From assembly GCA_031277235.1 (NCBI GenBank), contig JAITMT010000369.1:1-7049 (forward strand): 7,049 nucleotides of DNA, read 5' to 3'. The DNA comes from Tannerella sp. (lineage in GTDB: Bacteria > Bacteroidota > Bacteroidia > Bacteroidales > Tannerellaceae). Numbering within the stretch: position 1 is the first letter of the stretch; the number at the start of each line of letters is the position of its first letter. Under the pieces are notes generated by a model. The model did not search any database. It saw nothing but the letters and a program-made list of their open reading frames with translations, and was not told the DNA's origin. Below, piece after piece: positions 1-6,845 of this stretch. The position numbers and the translations under genes were made by a program.

Positions 1-1482
1 TCCGGCATTATTTATTGCCTGAGCCGCCGGGAAGTGGAAACGTTTGCCGAAATCCTGTGCGCCAACGGTATCAAGGCGTTACCGTATCATGCGGGCATTG
101 AATCCTCGATCCGTTCCGCTAATCAGGATGCTTTTCTGATGGAGGAAGCGGACGTGATTGTCGCGACGATTGCCTTCGGAATGGGTATTGACAAGCCCGA
201 CGTGCGCTACGTCATTCATTATGACATACCGAAAAGTCTGGAAGGATATTATCAGGAAACCGGTCGCGCCGGTCGCGACGGCGGCGAAGGCATGTGTCTT
301 GCCTTCTACTCCAACAAGGATTTGTCGAAACTCGAGAAGTTTTTGCAGGGAAAACCCGTTGTGGAACAGGAAATCGGTAAACAGTTGCTGCTCGAAACGG
401 CGGCTTATGCCGAAACGGCTCTCTGCCGCCGCAAGGTGTTGCTGCACTATTTCGGCGAAAAATACGACGAAGAAAACTGCTGTAGTTGTGATAATTGCAC
501 GAATCCGAAAAAATTGATTGAAGCCAAGGAATTGTTGCAGACGGTATTTGAAACGATTCTGACGTTGAAGGAAAAATATAAAGCCGAATATATCGTTAAT
601 ATTCTGGTGGGTATCGAAACTTCCGAAATTATTTCCTACAAACACAACGAACTGGAAATTTTCGGGAGCGGCGAGGAAGAAGGCGAAAAACTGTGGCATT
701 CCGTTATCCGTCAGGCGCTTATCGCCGGATATCTGGAAAAGGACATTGAAAACTACGGCTTGCTGAAACTGACCGGGCGCGGACGCGAATTTATGGAACA
801 TCCCGTTTCGTTCATGGTGGTCGAAGACAACGAGTTCGATGACGACGACGAGAATGACGATGTGCCGATTCACAGCGGAGCATCGAATGCGGTGGATCCG
901 GAGTTGTTCTCCATTATCAAGGATTTGCGCAAAAAATTGTCCAAACGGCTGGAAGTGCCGCCCTACGTCATTTTCCAGGACCCGTCGCTCGAAGCGATAG
1001 CCACGACTTATCCCGTTACGCTCGAAGAGTTGCAAAACATCCCCGGCGTGGGCGCGGGAAAAGCCAAACGCTACGGGCAGGAATTTGTGGACGTGATAAA
1101 AAAATACGTCGAGGAAAACGAAATTGAAAGACCGGAGGACTTGAGAGTCAGAACCGTAGCCAACAAATCCAAACTGAAAGTATGGATTGTGCAAAGCATT
1201 GACCGCAAGGTGGCGCTGGACGACATCGCCATCAGCAAAGGGCTTGATTTTGAAGATCTGCTGGACGAAATCGAAGCGATTGTCTATTCGGGAACCCGCA
1301 TCAATATTGATTATTTCATCAACGAAGTGATGGACGAAGAGCACGTGGAGGATATTTACCAGTATTTCAAGGAATCCGAAACCGACAAGTTGGACGACGC
1401 CCTGAAAGAACTGGACGGCGACTACACCGAAGAGGAAATCCGGCTGGTAAGGATTAAATTTATTTCCGAGATGGCGAATTGA
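1..1482 (+). CDS. recQ: ATP-dependent DNA helicase RecQ, C-terminal two thirds (5' end outside the window)
   Basis: RecQ is a 3'-5' DNA helicase of recombination and repair. The reading frame is open from base 1, so the GTG at 34 is internal, not the start. 493 codons remain; roughly the first 230 residues (helicase motifs 0-III, including the Walker boxes) must lie upstream. Counting from base 1: motif IV (IIYCLSR) at codons 3-9, motif V (around FGMGIDKPDVR) at about 54-69, and motif VI with arginine fingers (QETGRAGRDG) at 85-94. The RecQ zinc site follows with C142, C160, C163 and C166. After it come a winged-helix RQC region (about 170-270), a very acidic linker (about 275-290, FDDDDENDD) and an HRDC domain (about 299-375, with PGVGAGKAKRYG). 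A further ~115-residue acidic C-terminal extension is absent from E. coli RecQ but, from memory, usual in Bacteroidales. The zinc site and motifs are intact, so the protein is probably active. It ends at TGA 1480-1482. Confidence 0.96.
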   Translation, partial: SGIIYCLSRREVETFAEILCANGIKALPYHAGIESSIRSANQDAFLMEEADVIVATIAFGMGIDKPDVRYVIHYDIPKSLEGYYQETGRAGRDGGEGMCLAFYSNKDLSKLEKFLQGKPVVEQEIGKQLLLETAAYAETALCRRKVLLHYFGEKYDEENCCSCDNCTNPKKLIEAKELLQTVFETILTLKEKYKAEYIVNILVGIETSEIISYKHNELEIFGSGEEEGEKLWHSVIRQALIAGYLEKDIENYGLLKLTGRGREFMEHPVSFMVVEDNEFDDDDENDDVPIHSGASNAVDPELFSIIKDLRKKLSKRLEVPPYVIFQDPSLEAIATTYPVTLEELQNIPGVGAGKAKRYGQEFVDVIKKYVEENEIERPEDLRVRTVANKSKLKVWIVQSIDRKVALDDIAISKGLDFEDLLDEIEAIVYSGTRINIDYFINEVMDEEHVEDIYQYFKESETDKLDDALKELDGDYTEEEIRLVRIKFISEMAN

Positions 1483-1494
1483 GGGAGATTGGAA

Positions 1495-1518
1495 AATTTG
1501 AAGATTTGAGGATTTGAA
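1495..1518. repeat. Three tandem 8-bp repeats in the recQ-PPIase gap
   Basis: Three consecutive octamers are seen: AATTTGAA (1495-1502), GATTTGAG (1503-1510) and GATTTGAA (1511-1518). They sit in the AT-rich 77-bp gap between recQ and the first PPIase gene, 41 bp before its ATG. Strings of GATTTGA are, from memory, common in Bacteroidota intergenic DNA. The repeat supplies several TTTG tetramers, the Bacteroidota -33 promoter core, but no good TAnnTTTG -7 box lies at the right distance. No promoter is therefore called. Confidence 0.7.
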
Positions 1519-1559
1519 AATTAAAATAAAAAATAATTAAAGGTAAAATTGGAAAGTTT

Positions 1560-3158
1560 ATGAAGAAAATTGTATGGTTATTGGTTTTGGCAGCAATGGT
1601 AACTGCCACGGAGGCAGAGGTAAAGGCTAAGGCTAAGGTAAAAGAGAAGAAAGATCCGGTCGTAATGACAGTTGCAGGCAAGGACGTGCCGATGTCCGAA
1701 TTTCTTTTTATTGCGAAAAAAGACAATAGCGTTGATTTTGCCGACAAGAAATCGGTTGAAAAGTATGTTGAGTTATTTAAAAATTACAAATTGAAAGTGG
1801 CGGATGCCGAGGCGTTGTTCTACAATAAAGCCCCCAAGTTTGAGCAGGAACTGAACCGCTACAAGCGTCAGTTGCAGGAAAGTTACTTGCAGGACAAAGC
1901 CATGGAAGATTCCGCGCTCCATGTCGTTTACGAACGAATGAAAGTCATTCCGAGTTTCAAGCATCTGATGTTCTTCCTGCCTGAAAACGAATATGTTACA
2001 AAAGATACGGTAGCCGCTTACAATCTCGCAATAGAGGCTTACAACCGTATCAAAAACGGTGAAAACGTTGATTCGGTAGGCGCGCACATCAAGAACGGCG
2101 AGGGACTGTATGAAAATGTAGAGTGCATCTCTCCGCTGCAAATGCCGAAAGTGTTGGAAGACAGGGTTTTTGCAATGAAACCCGGAGAACTTTCGCCGCC
2201 GATACGCTCGCTGTACGGTTTCCACATCGTTTTGCTCGAAAAAATCACACCCAATCCGGGAAAAGTGCGTATCGCACAGATACTGACCGGATTCCCCAAC
2301 CAAAATCCCACCGAAGCGGAAAAGGCGGAAACCCTGAAAAAATCCGAAGAAATATATCAACAAGCCATTGCCGGAGCGGATTTTGCGGAACTGGCAAAAC
2401 AATATTCCACTGACACGGTAACCGGAAAAAACGGCGGGCTGCTCAATTATTTCGGGCTGTGCGAAATGGTCAAACCCTTCGAGGAAACGGCTTTTGCCTT
2501 CACGGATACCGGAAAAATCAGCCGGCCGATCGAAACACGTTACGGCTACCATATTTTGAAACTGATTGACCGGAAGCCGGTTATTCCGTTTGAAGAGGCT
2601 GCAAGCCAGATATATGGCGCCATGGAAAATTCGGAATACAATTTCGACCTGTTCCGCGGCTTCGACGAAAAATTGAAAGCGAAGTATCATTATAAATGCT
2701 ACCCCGAAGCCTACGACGAACTGCTCGCGCTTGCCGACGATTATTTCCCGGCAGATACCGCTTTTTACAGACGCGGAATAGAGATGAAGAAAACGCTGGT
2801 AACCATTGATACACTGGTATTTCCACAATATGAATTTGTGGACTATATGATTCGGAAACCGCTTTCCGGCAAGCGATATTCCAAAGACTACATGAATGAA
2901 CTGTTTGCGAGGTTCGGGCGCGACATAGCCACCGAAATAGAGCGCCGCTCGCTCGAAAAAAGCAATCCGGAATACAATCAACTGGTGCAGGAATACTACG
3001 ACGGCATTTTGCTGTTTGAAATGAGCAACAAGCGCGTATGGAGCCAGCCGGTAGAAGAACAGGAGCAACTGGAAGCCGAATGGCTGAAAGAGTTGAACGA
3101 GAAATACCCGGTGAAAATCAACTGGAAAGTGCTTAAAAAATTGAAAAAATACTTATAA
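1560..3158 (+). CDS. Secreted peptidylprolyl isomerase with two parvulin (PpiC/SurA-type) domains
   Basis: This is a 532-residue exported protein, probably a periplasmic chaperone/isomerase that handles unfolded envelope proteins. The start at ATG 1560 gives a typical signal peptide (residues 1 to about 19, MKKIVWLLVLAAMVTATEA) followed by a short Lys/Ala-rich stretch encoded by a repeated AAGGCT hexamer. There is no lipobox cysteine. After a helical N-terminal region (about 35-130), parvulin domain 1 spans about 132-228 (FKHLMFF with H135; YGFHIVLL with H222). Domain 2 spans about 236-337 (IAQIL with Q240; YSTD; GG; YGYHILKL with H331). Domain 1 lacks the usual glycine pair, and domain 2 has Gln where the first conserved His is expected, so catalytic competence of either is uncertain. 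Residues about 340-532 are charged, match nothing I can name, and end in a Lys-rich tail. The gene lies 77 bp after recQ and 9 bp before the next PPIase gene, so it is probably the first gene of the envelope operon. The fold assignment is firm; the client proteins are inferred. Confidence 0.93.
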   Translation: MKKIVWLLVLAAMVTATEAEVKAKAKVKEKKDPVVMTVAGKDVPMSEFLFIAKKDNSVDFADKKSVEKYVELFKNYKLKVADAEALFYNKAPKFEQELNRYKRQLQESYLQDKAMEDSALHVVYERMKVIPSFKHLMFFLPENEYVTKDTVAAYNLAIEAYNRIKNGENVDSVGAHIKNGEGLYENVECISPLQMPKVLEDRVFAMKPGELSPPIRSLYGFHIVLLEKITPNPGKVRIAQILTGFPNQNPTEAEKAETLKKSEEIYQQAIAGADFAELAKQYSTDTVTGKNGGLLNYFGLCEMVKPFEETAFAFTDTGKISRPIETRYGYHILKLIDRKPVIPFEEAASQIYGAMENSEYNFDLFRGFDEKLKAKYHYKCYPEAYDELLALADDYFPADTAFYRRGIEMKKTLVTIDTLVFPQYEFVDYMIRKPLSGKRYSKDYMNELFARFGRDIATEIERRSLEKSNPEYNQLVQEYYDGILLFEMSNKRVWSQPVEEQEQLEAEWLKELNEKYPVKINWKVLKKLKKYL

Positions 3159-3167
3159 AATAATGGA

Positions 3168-4535
3168 ATGAACAAAAAAATTATTGTGGGACTGATGTCC
3201 CTGTTATCCATCGCCGTGGCTGCGCAAAAAAATGTCATAGACGAAGTGATTTGGGTGGTGGGAGACGAAGCGATTCTGCGCTCGGACGTTGAAAATCGGC
3301 GACTTTTCATGCAACAGGAAAGGCAGCGGTTTGATGGCGACCCCTATTGCTTTATTCCCGAACAGATCGCCATTCAAAAACTTTTTTTGACACAGGCAAA
3401 AATTGACAGTATTTATGCCGACGAAGGGCAGGTGATTCAATACGTGGATCGCTGGACAAATATGACTATCAATCAAATGGGCTCGCGGGAAAAAATGGAA
3501 GAATATTTCGGAAAAAGACTGTCACAAATCAAGGAAGATCAGAAACGGATGGTAAGAGACAATCAGGTTATGCAGGAAATGCAGAAGAAAATCGTGGGCG
3601 ACATCAAACTCGCACCTTCCGACGTTCGCAGATATTTCAGCAAGATTTCGGCGGACAGTTTGCCGATGATACCGACCACCGTCGAAGTGCAGATTATCAC
3701 GCTGGAACCGCCCATCCCGCTGGCGGTAACCGACGAGATCAAAGCCCGCCTGCGCAGTTTTACCGACCAGATCAACAAAGGCGAGCGGACTTTTTCGTCG
3801 CTGGCGCTGTTGTATTCCGAAGATATGGCTTCGTCATTGCAGGGTGGAGAAACGGGGTTCATGTCGAAAATCGAATTGGATCCCGCCTTTGCCACGGCTG
3901 CCTTCGCGCTGAACGACCCCAGCCGGATTTCCAATGTTGTGGAATCGGAATACGGTTTTCACATCATTCAGTTGATTGAAAAACGGGGCGACCGAATCAA
4001 TGTCCGCCACATTTTGCTTCGTCCGAAAGTTTCCGACGAAGATATTAAAAACGCCCTGGCAAAAATGGATACGCTTTATACGGACATTCAAGCCGGTAAA
4101 ATTTCTTTCGACGACGCCGCAACCTATGTTTCGTTTGACAAGAACACGCGGAATAACAAGGGATTGATGGTGAATCAAAATGAAGACGTGGAGAACAATA
4201 ATTATGGCACACCCAAGTTTGAAATGCAGGAACTACCTCAGGGAGTGGGTGTTGTGATTGATAAAATGGAAGTGGGCGAAATATCCAAACCTTTCAATAT
4301 CAAGAATTACCAGAACAAAAATGTCGTGGCGATCGTGAAACTGAAATCGCGCATTAATGCGCATCTGGCGAATGTTTCCGACGATTTTCAGGAATTGAAA
4401 ATGCTGGTGGAAGGCAGAAAACGCCAGGAAGTGCTGGACGAATGGATAAAAGAAAAACAGAAAAGTACATTTATCAGAATAGCAGACGGTTGGCGCGAGT
4501 GCGATTTTCAATACCCGGGCTGGATAAAAGAATGA
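3168..4535 (+). CDS. SurA-like periplasmic chaperone / peptidylprolyl isomerase
   Basis: This 455-residue protein has SurA architecture; SurA escorts unfolded beta-barrel proteins across the periplasm to the BAM complex. ATG 3168 gives a signal peptide with cleavage near residue 19-20 (SIAVAAQ). The nearby ATG at 3163 hits a stop after two codons. A SurA N-terminal motif follows at 23-41 (VIDEVIWVVGDEAILRSDV). The helical chaperone region runs to about 165. Parvulin domain 1 is at about 172-271 (Q175 at the first His position, GG at 226-227, YGFH ending at H265). Domain 2 is at about 278-392 (RHILLRP with H281, but no terminal YGFH and a divergent Asn-rich insertion). The C-terminal helix and tail (WIKEKQKSTFIRI...GWIKE) look like the swapped SurA C-terminal strand and helix. 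The gene sits 9 bp after the preceding PPIase and 10 bp before the ostA-like gene, so the three are probably cotranscribed. The symbol surA is withheld because orthology to the proteobacterial gene is not established. Confidence 0.93.
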   Translation: MNKKIIVGLMSLLSIAVAAQKNVIDEVIWVVGDEAILRSDVENRRLFMQQERQRFDGDPYCFIPEQIAIQKLFLTQAKIDSIYADEGQVIQYVDRWTNMTINQMGSREKMEEYFGKRLSQIKEDQKRMVRDNQVMQEMQKKIVGDIKLAPSDVRRYFSKISADSLPMIPTTVEVQIITLEPPIPLAVTDEIKARLRSFTDQINKGERTFSSLALLYSEDMASSLQGGETGFMSKIELDPAFATAAFALNDPSRISNVVESEYGFHIIQLIEKRGDRINVRHILLRPKVSDEDIKNALAKMDTLYTDIQAGKISFDDAATYVSFDKNTRNNKGLMVNQNEDVENNNYGTPKFEMQELPQGVGVVIDKMEVGEISKPFNIKNYQNKNVVAIVKLKSRINAHLANVSDDFQELKMLVEGRKRQEVLDEWIKEKQKSTFIRIADGWRECDFQYPGWIKE

Positions 4536-4545
4536 GATAGCGAGG

Positions 4546-6168
4546 ATGAGGAACCGGTCGTACATACTTTTGGCGTTGCTGCTCATGGGATGGTCGTTTC
4601 AATCCCTTGCGCAAACGCAAGTTGCCGATACCGTCGCCCAAAGAGATAAAATACGCATATTACGCGCTGACGTCCACTCTTTTAGCGCACAATTTAACGA
4701 CCGGATACAAATCATCAGGGGAAACGTTGTTTTTCTGTATGACAGTTCGTACATGTATTGCGACAGCGCCTACTATTACAAGGATGACGTATCGCTCGAA
4801 GCCTTCGGAAACGTGCGCATGGAACAGGGAGATACGCTCTTTATCTACGGCGATTATCTGTTTTATAACGGCATTACGGAACTGGCGCAACTGCGCGAAA
4901 ACGTGCGCATGGAAAACTATCAGGCAGACAGCAGCGTGGTTACGCTTTACACGGATAGCCTTGATTATGACCGTGTTGCAAACATAGGCTATTATTTTGA
5001 AGGCGGAAAAATCATTGACGAAGAAAACGAACTCACGTCCGTTTACGGACAATATTCGCCCGATACGGAAATCGCCGTCTTCAACGAAAACGTCCACCTG
5101 AACAACCCCAAATTCGACCTCTATTCCGACACGCTGGAATACAGCACCGTAACGAAAATCGCCACCATTCTCGGACCTTCGGTCATCGAATCCGACAGCG
5201 GCGTAATCAACTCATCCAGAGGCTGGTACAATACGGAACTCAATACTTCGCTCCTGCTCGACCGTTCGGAAGTGGTTTCCGGCAACAGGGTGCTGACCGG
5301 CGATTCGCTCCTGTACGACCGTGTGTCGGGGATCGGTCAAGCCTACGACAACATGTTCCTCATTGATACGGCTCAAAACATCATAATGACAGGTAATTAC
5401 GGCTACTACGAAGAAAAAACGGAGTATGCCTTTGCAACCGACAGCGCGCAGGCGATGGAATTTTCGCAGGGCGATACGCTGTTCCTGCACGCCGACACGC
5501 TGCAACTCATAACGGTGGATTCGACGGAGAGAATCATGAAAGCCTTTCGGGGCGTCCGTTTCTATCGCACGGATATTCAGGGCGTTTGCGATTCGATGCG
5601 TTTCGATACGAAAGATTCCGTATTGTATATGTACGGGAAGCCGATTCTCTGGAACGAGGAACAGCAACTGACCGGCGATTCGATTATCATTTACATGGCG
5701 GACACGACGGTGGAATACGTGCACGTCCCGACTTCCGCCTTCGTGGTGCAGAAAGTGGATACGGGTTATTATAACCAGTTGGGAGGCAATGACTTGAAAG
5801 CCTATTTTATCGGTAAAGCCATTGAACACATTGATATTGACGGCAATGCGGAATCTATTTTCTATCCTCTCGAAAGAGACAGCACGATGATGGGACGCAA
5901 TTATACGCAAAGTTCGTATCTGTCCATGTGGATGAAGGAGGGGAAATTGGATAAGATGAAAATCTGGCCTACGCCGAAAGGAAAAATGATCCCGATTCCC
6001 CTGTTGCTGCCCGAAGAAAAAACGCTGAAAAAATTTGTGTGGCACGACGACATCCGCCCCAGGGATAAACACGACATTTTCCGCTTCTACAAAAGGAAGG
6101 AGGCGGAAAATCCGGCGCAGCCGGACAAGGCAGTGCTGCAGCAACTTATGAAGATAAACGAGAAGTAA
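4546..6168 (+). CDS. OstA/LptA-like secreted protein (Bacteroidota OstA-like family)
   Basis: This 540-residue exported protein resembles the OstA/LptA group, whose beta-jellyroll fold carries lipopolysaccharide across the periplasm or forms the N-terminal part of LptD. The start at ATG 4546 yields a signal peptide (residues 1 to about 22, hydrophobic core YILLALLLMGW, then SFQSLAQ). Residues about 36-130 match the OstA pattern of short beta strands: 'IQIIRGNVVFLYDSSYMYCD' followed by 'GNVRMEQGDTLFIYGDYL'. The same kind of phrase, a (G/T/S/A/C)D(T/S)(L/M/I) turn followed by a strand, recurs with its Asp at residues 96, 137, 195, 253, 310, 317, 349 and 378. This implies one long stacked beta structure. 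It is much longer than E. coli LptA (about 185 residues). Residues about 400-540 are less repetitive and end in a basic, Pro-containing tail. No membrane barrel is evident. Its place directly after two SurA-like chaperones fits outer-membrane assembly. The LPS-transport role is inferred from the family. Confidence 0.88.
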   Translation: MRNRSYILLALLLMGWSFQSLAQTQVADTVAQRDKIRILRADVHSFSAQFNDRIQIIRGNVVFLYDSSYMYCDSAYYYKDDVSLEAFGNVRMEQGDTLFIYGDYLFYNGITELAQLRENVRMENYQADSSVVTLYTDSLDYDRVANIGYYFEGGKIIDEENELTSVYGQYSPDTEIAVFNENVHLNNPKFDLYSDTLEYSTVTKIATILGPSVIESDSGVINSSRGWYNTELNTSLLLDRSEVVSGNRVLTGDSLLYDRVSGIGQAYDNMFLIDTAQNIIMTGNYGYYEEKTEYAFATDSAQAMEFSQGDTLFLHADTLQLITVDSTERIMKAFRGVRFYRTDIQGVCDSMRFDTKDSVLYMYGKPILWNEEQQLTGDSIIIYMADTTVEYVHVPTSAFVVQKVDTGYYNQLGGNDLKAYFIGKAIEHIDIDGNAESIFYPLERDSTMMGRNYTQSSYLSMWMKEGKLDKMKIWPTPKGKMIPIPLLLPEEKTLKKFVWHDDIRPRDKHDIFRFYKRKEAENPAQPDKAVLQQLMKINEK

Positions 6169-6338
6169 AAAATGTATTTTAACCTGATTTTCTAAACTGA
6201 ACAACCTCGATAGGGCAGTGATATAATTGCTGTCAGATGTCTGCAGGCAACGCTCCGCCCGCCTGCGGTTATGAATTGAAAATCGGTGGATCCGGAATCT
6301 GTCCTTCCGGGGACAACCGCATCAAAACACAACTTTTC
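6169..6338. other. Non-coding stretch after the operon, no gene seen
   Basis: Nothing credible is encoded between the ostA-like stop codon and the first repeat remnant; the ATG at 6172 opens only a seven-codon frame. From memory, mutL usually follows here in Bacteroidales, but no MutL N-terminus is recognisable. The only structure seen is the group of competing stems at 6241-6321. No intrinsic terminator with a T-tract is visible, so the transcript end is unknown. Confidence 0.6.
6241..6321 (+). other. Overlapping inverted repeats downstream of the ostA-like gene (possible transcript-end or structured RNA)
   Basis: Several perfect or near-perfect stems can form here. The first is CTGCAGGC (6241-6248) with GCCTGCGG (6261-6268), including one G-U pair and a 12-nt loop. 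The second is TGCGGTT (6264-6270) with AACCGCA (6315-6321). Nested inside it is CCGGAA (6292-6297) with TTCCGG (6305-6310). A shorter TGTCC/GGACA pair (6300-6304/6311-6315) excludes the nested one. The first two stems share bases 6264-6268 and so also compete. No T-run follows, so this is not a standard intrinsic terminator. It could be a transcript-end structure, a remnant of another repeat, or chance. Confidence 0.3.
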
Positions 6339-6430
6339 AATCCCGTTAGGTCATATTGGTAGTGCCGGGTCAATGAGGAAATATCGTGAAATAATTTCCC
6401 TCTTGGGAGCAGGTCTGTCATAAATTGTCT
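6339..6430 (+). repeat. Decayed leading X and Y units
   Basis: Bases 6339-6362 (AATCCCGTTAGG, then TCATATTGGTAG) resemble the hairpin plus GGTAG tag of an X-type unit. They are closest to the head in Z, which read in reverse has TTCCCGTTAGGGAATATGG before CTCGGTAGAAA. Bases 6391-6430 (TTTCCCTCTT, GCAGGTCTGTCA, TAAATTGTC) follow the Y tail with deletions. The match is by eye and imperfect. This looks like an old copy whose hairpin symmetry has been lost. Confidence 0.5.
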
Positions 6431-6584
6431 TTATTTGGGCATTCCGTAGGAAACAACGTTCTGCGAGCGGAGGGGGAGATAAGGCATTGTCCGGGAGAAA
6501 GGTTAAAGCCTCCCCTAACCCCTCCGAAGGAGGGGGATTCCCCTCTCCTTTGGCAGGGTTGTCAAGTTCTAAAATAAATTGGGG
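6430..6584 (+). repeat. Repeat copy 1: X1 (interrupted) plus Y1
   Basis: X1 begins TTATTTGGGCATTCCGTAGG, as the later copies do. After GGAA (6449-6452) it carries about 30 extra bases (6453-6482) before resuming at GCAT (6484) with a degenerate tag, CCGGGAGAAAGG instead of CTCGGTAGAAAGG. Y1 (6503-6584) is complete. Its hairpin is CCCCTCC (6519-6525), loop GAA, GGAGGGG (6529-6535). Y1 differs from Y2 by only a few substitutions and single-base indels. Confidence 0.8.
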
Positions 6585-6585
6585 C

Positions 6586-6709
6586 ATTATTTGGGGCATT
6601 CCGTAGGAATGCATCGCTCGGTAGAAAGGTTAAAGCCTCCCCTAACCCCTCCGAAGGAGGGGGATTCCCTCTTCTTTGGCAGGGCTGTCAAGTTCTAAAA
6701 TAAATTGGG
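6586..6709 (+). repeat. Repeat copy 2: X2 plus Y2
   Basis: This is an intact copy. X2 (6586-6629) has the hairpin GCATTCC (6596-6602), GTA loop, GGAATGC (6606-6612), then the tag GCTCGGTAGAAA. Y2 (6630-6709) has the CCCCTCC-GAA-GGAGGGG hairpin and the full tail. X2 begins 125 bp before X3, so the direct X-Y period is about 125 bp. Confidence 0.88.
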
Positions 6710-6710
6710 T

Positions 6711-6845
6711 ATTATTTGGGGCATTCCGTAGGAATGCATCGCTCGGTAGAAAGGCAATCCACACACGGGATGCATTCCGTACGGAATGCAACCGACAACG
6801 GGAAACATTTTCTACCGAGCCATATTCCCTAACGGGAATAGAACT
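6711..6845. repeat. Repeat copy 3: X3-Z1 symmetric dyad
   Basis: X3 (6711-6754) is followed by Z1 (6755-6845) in place of Y. The tag GCTCGGTAGAAA at 6741-6752 has its exact reverse complement at 6809-6820. Both are 18 bp from the perfect palindrome TGCATTCCGT/ACGGAATGCA (6771-6790), so the dyad centre lies between 6780 and 6781. Each tag is flanked on its outer side by a hairpin: GCATTCC-GTA-GGAATGC (6721-6737) on the left and TATTCCC-TAAC-GGGAATA (6823-6840) on the right. This is a tail-to-tail pair of X-type units around a palindrome, as in REPIN or MITE elements. Confidence 0.88.
6771..6790. repeat. Perfect 20-bp palindrome in Z1
   Basis: TGCATTCCGT followed by ACGGAATGCA is self-complementary over all 20 bases with no loop. 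It lies at the centre of the X3-Z1 dyad and uses the same CATTCCGTA core as the X hairpin. It recurs unchanged in Z2 at 6975-6994. Confidence 0.95.

Noticed and set aside
34..36. GTG at 34 as the start of recQ
   Set aside because: The same frame is open back to base 1 and encodes helicase motif IV (SGIIYCLSRR), so the gene is cut by the window edge.
79..1344. Long minus-strand open frame of 421 codons opposite recQ, and similar long ones at 1773-3068 and 5212-6204
   Set aside because: These are shadows of strongly supported + strand genes; their Phe/Arg/His-rich translations match no family.
1544..1551. TAAAATTG as a Bacteroidota -7 promoter box (consensus TAnnTTTG)
   Set aside because: It has one mismatch in the key TTTG part, the nearest TTTG upstream (1513-1516) is too far away, and it lies only 8 bp before the ATG.
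6221..6228. TATAATTG as a promoter box after the ostA-like gene
   Set aside because: One mismatch to the -7 consensus, no TTTG at the -33 distance, and no gene downstream.
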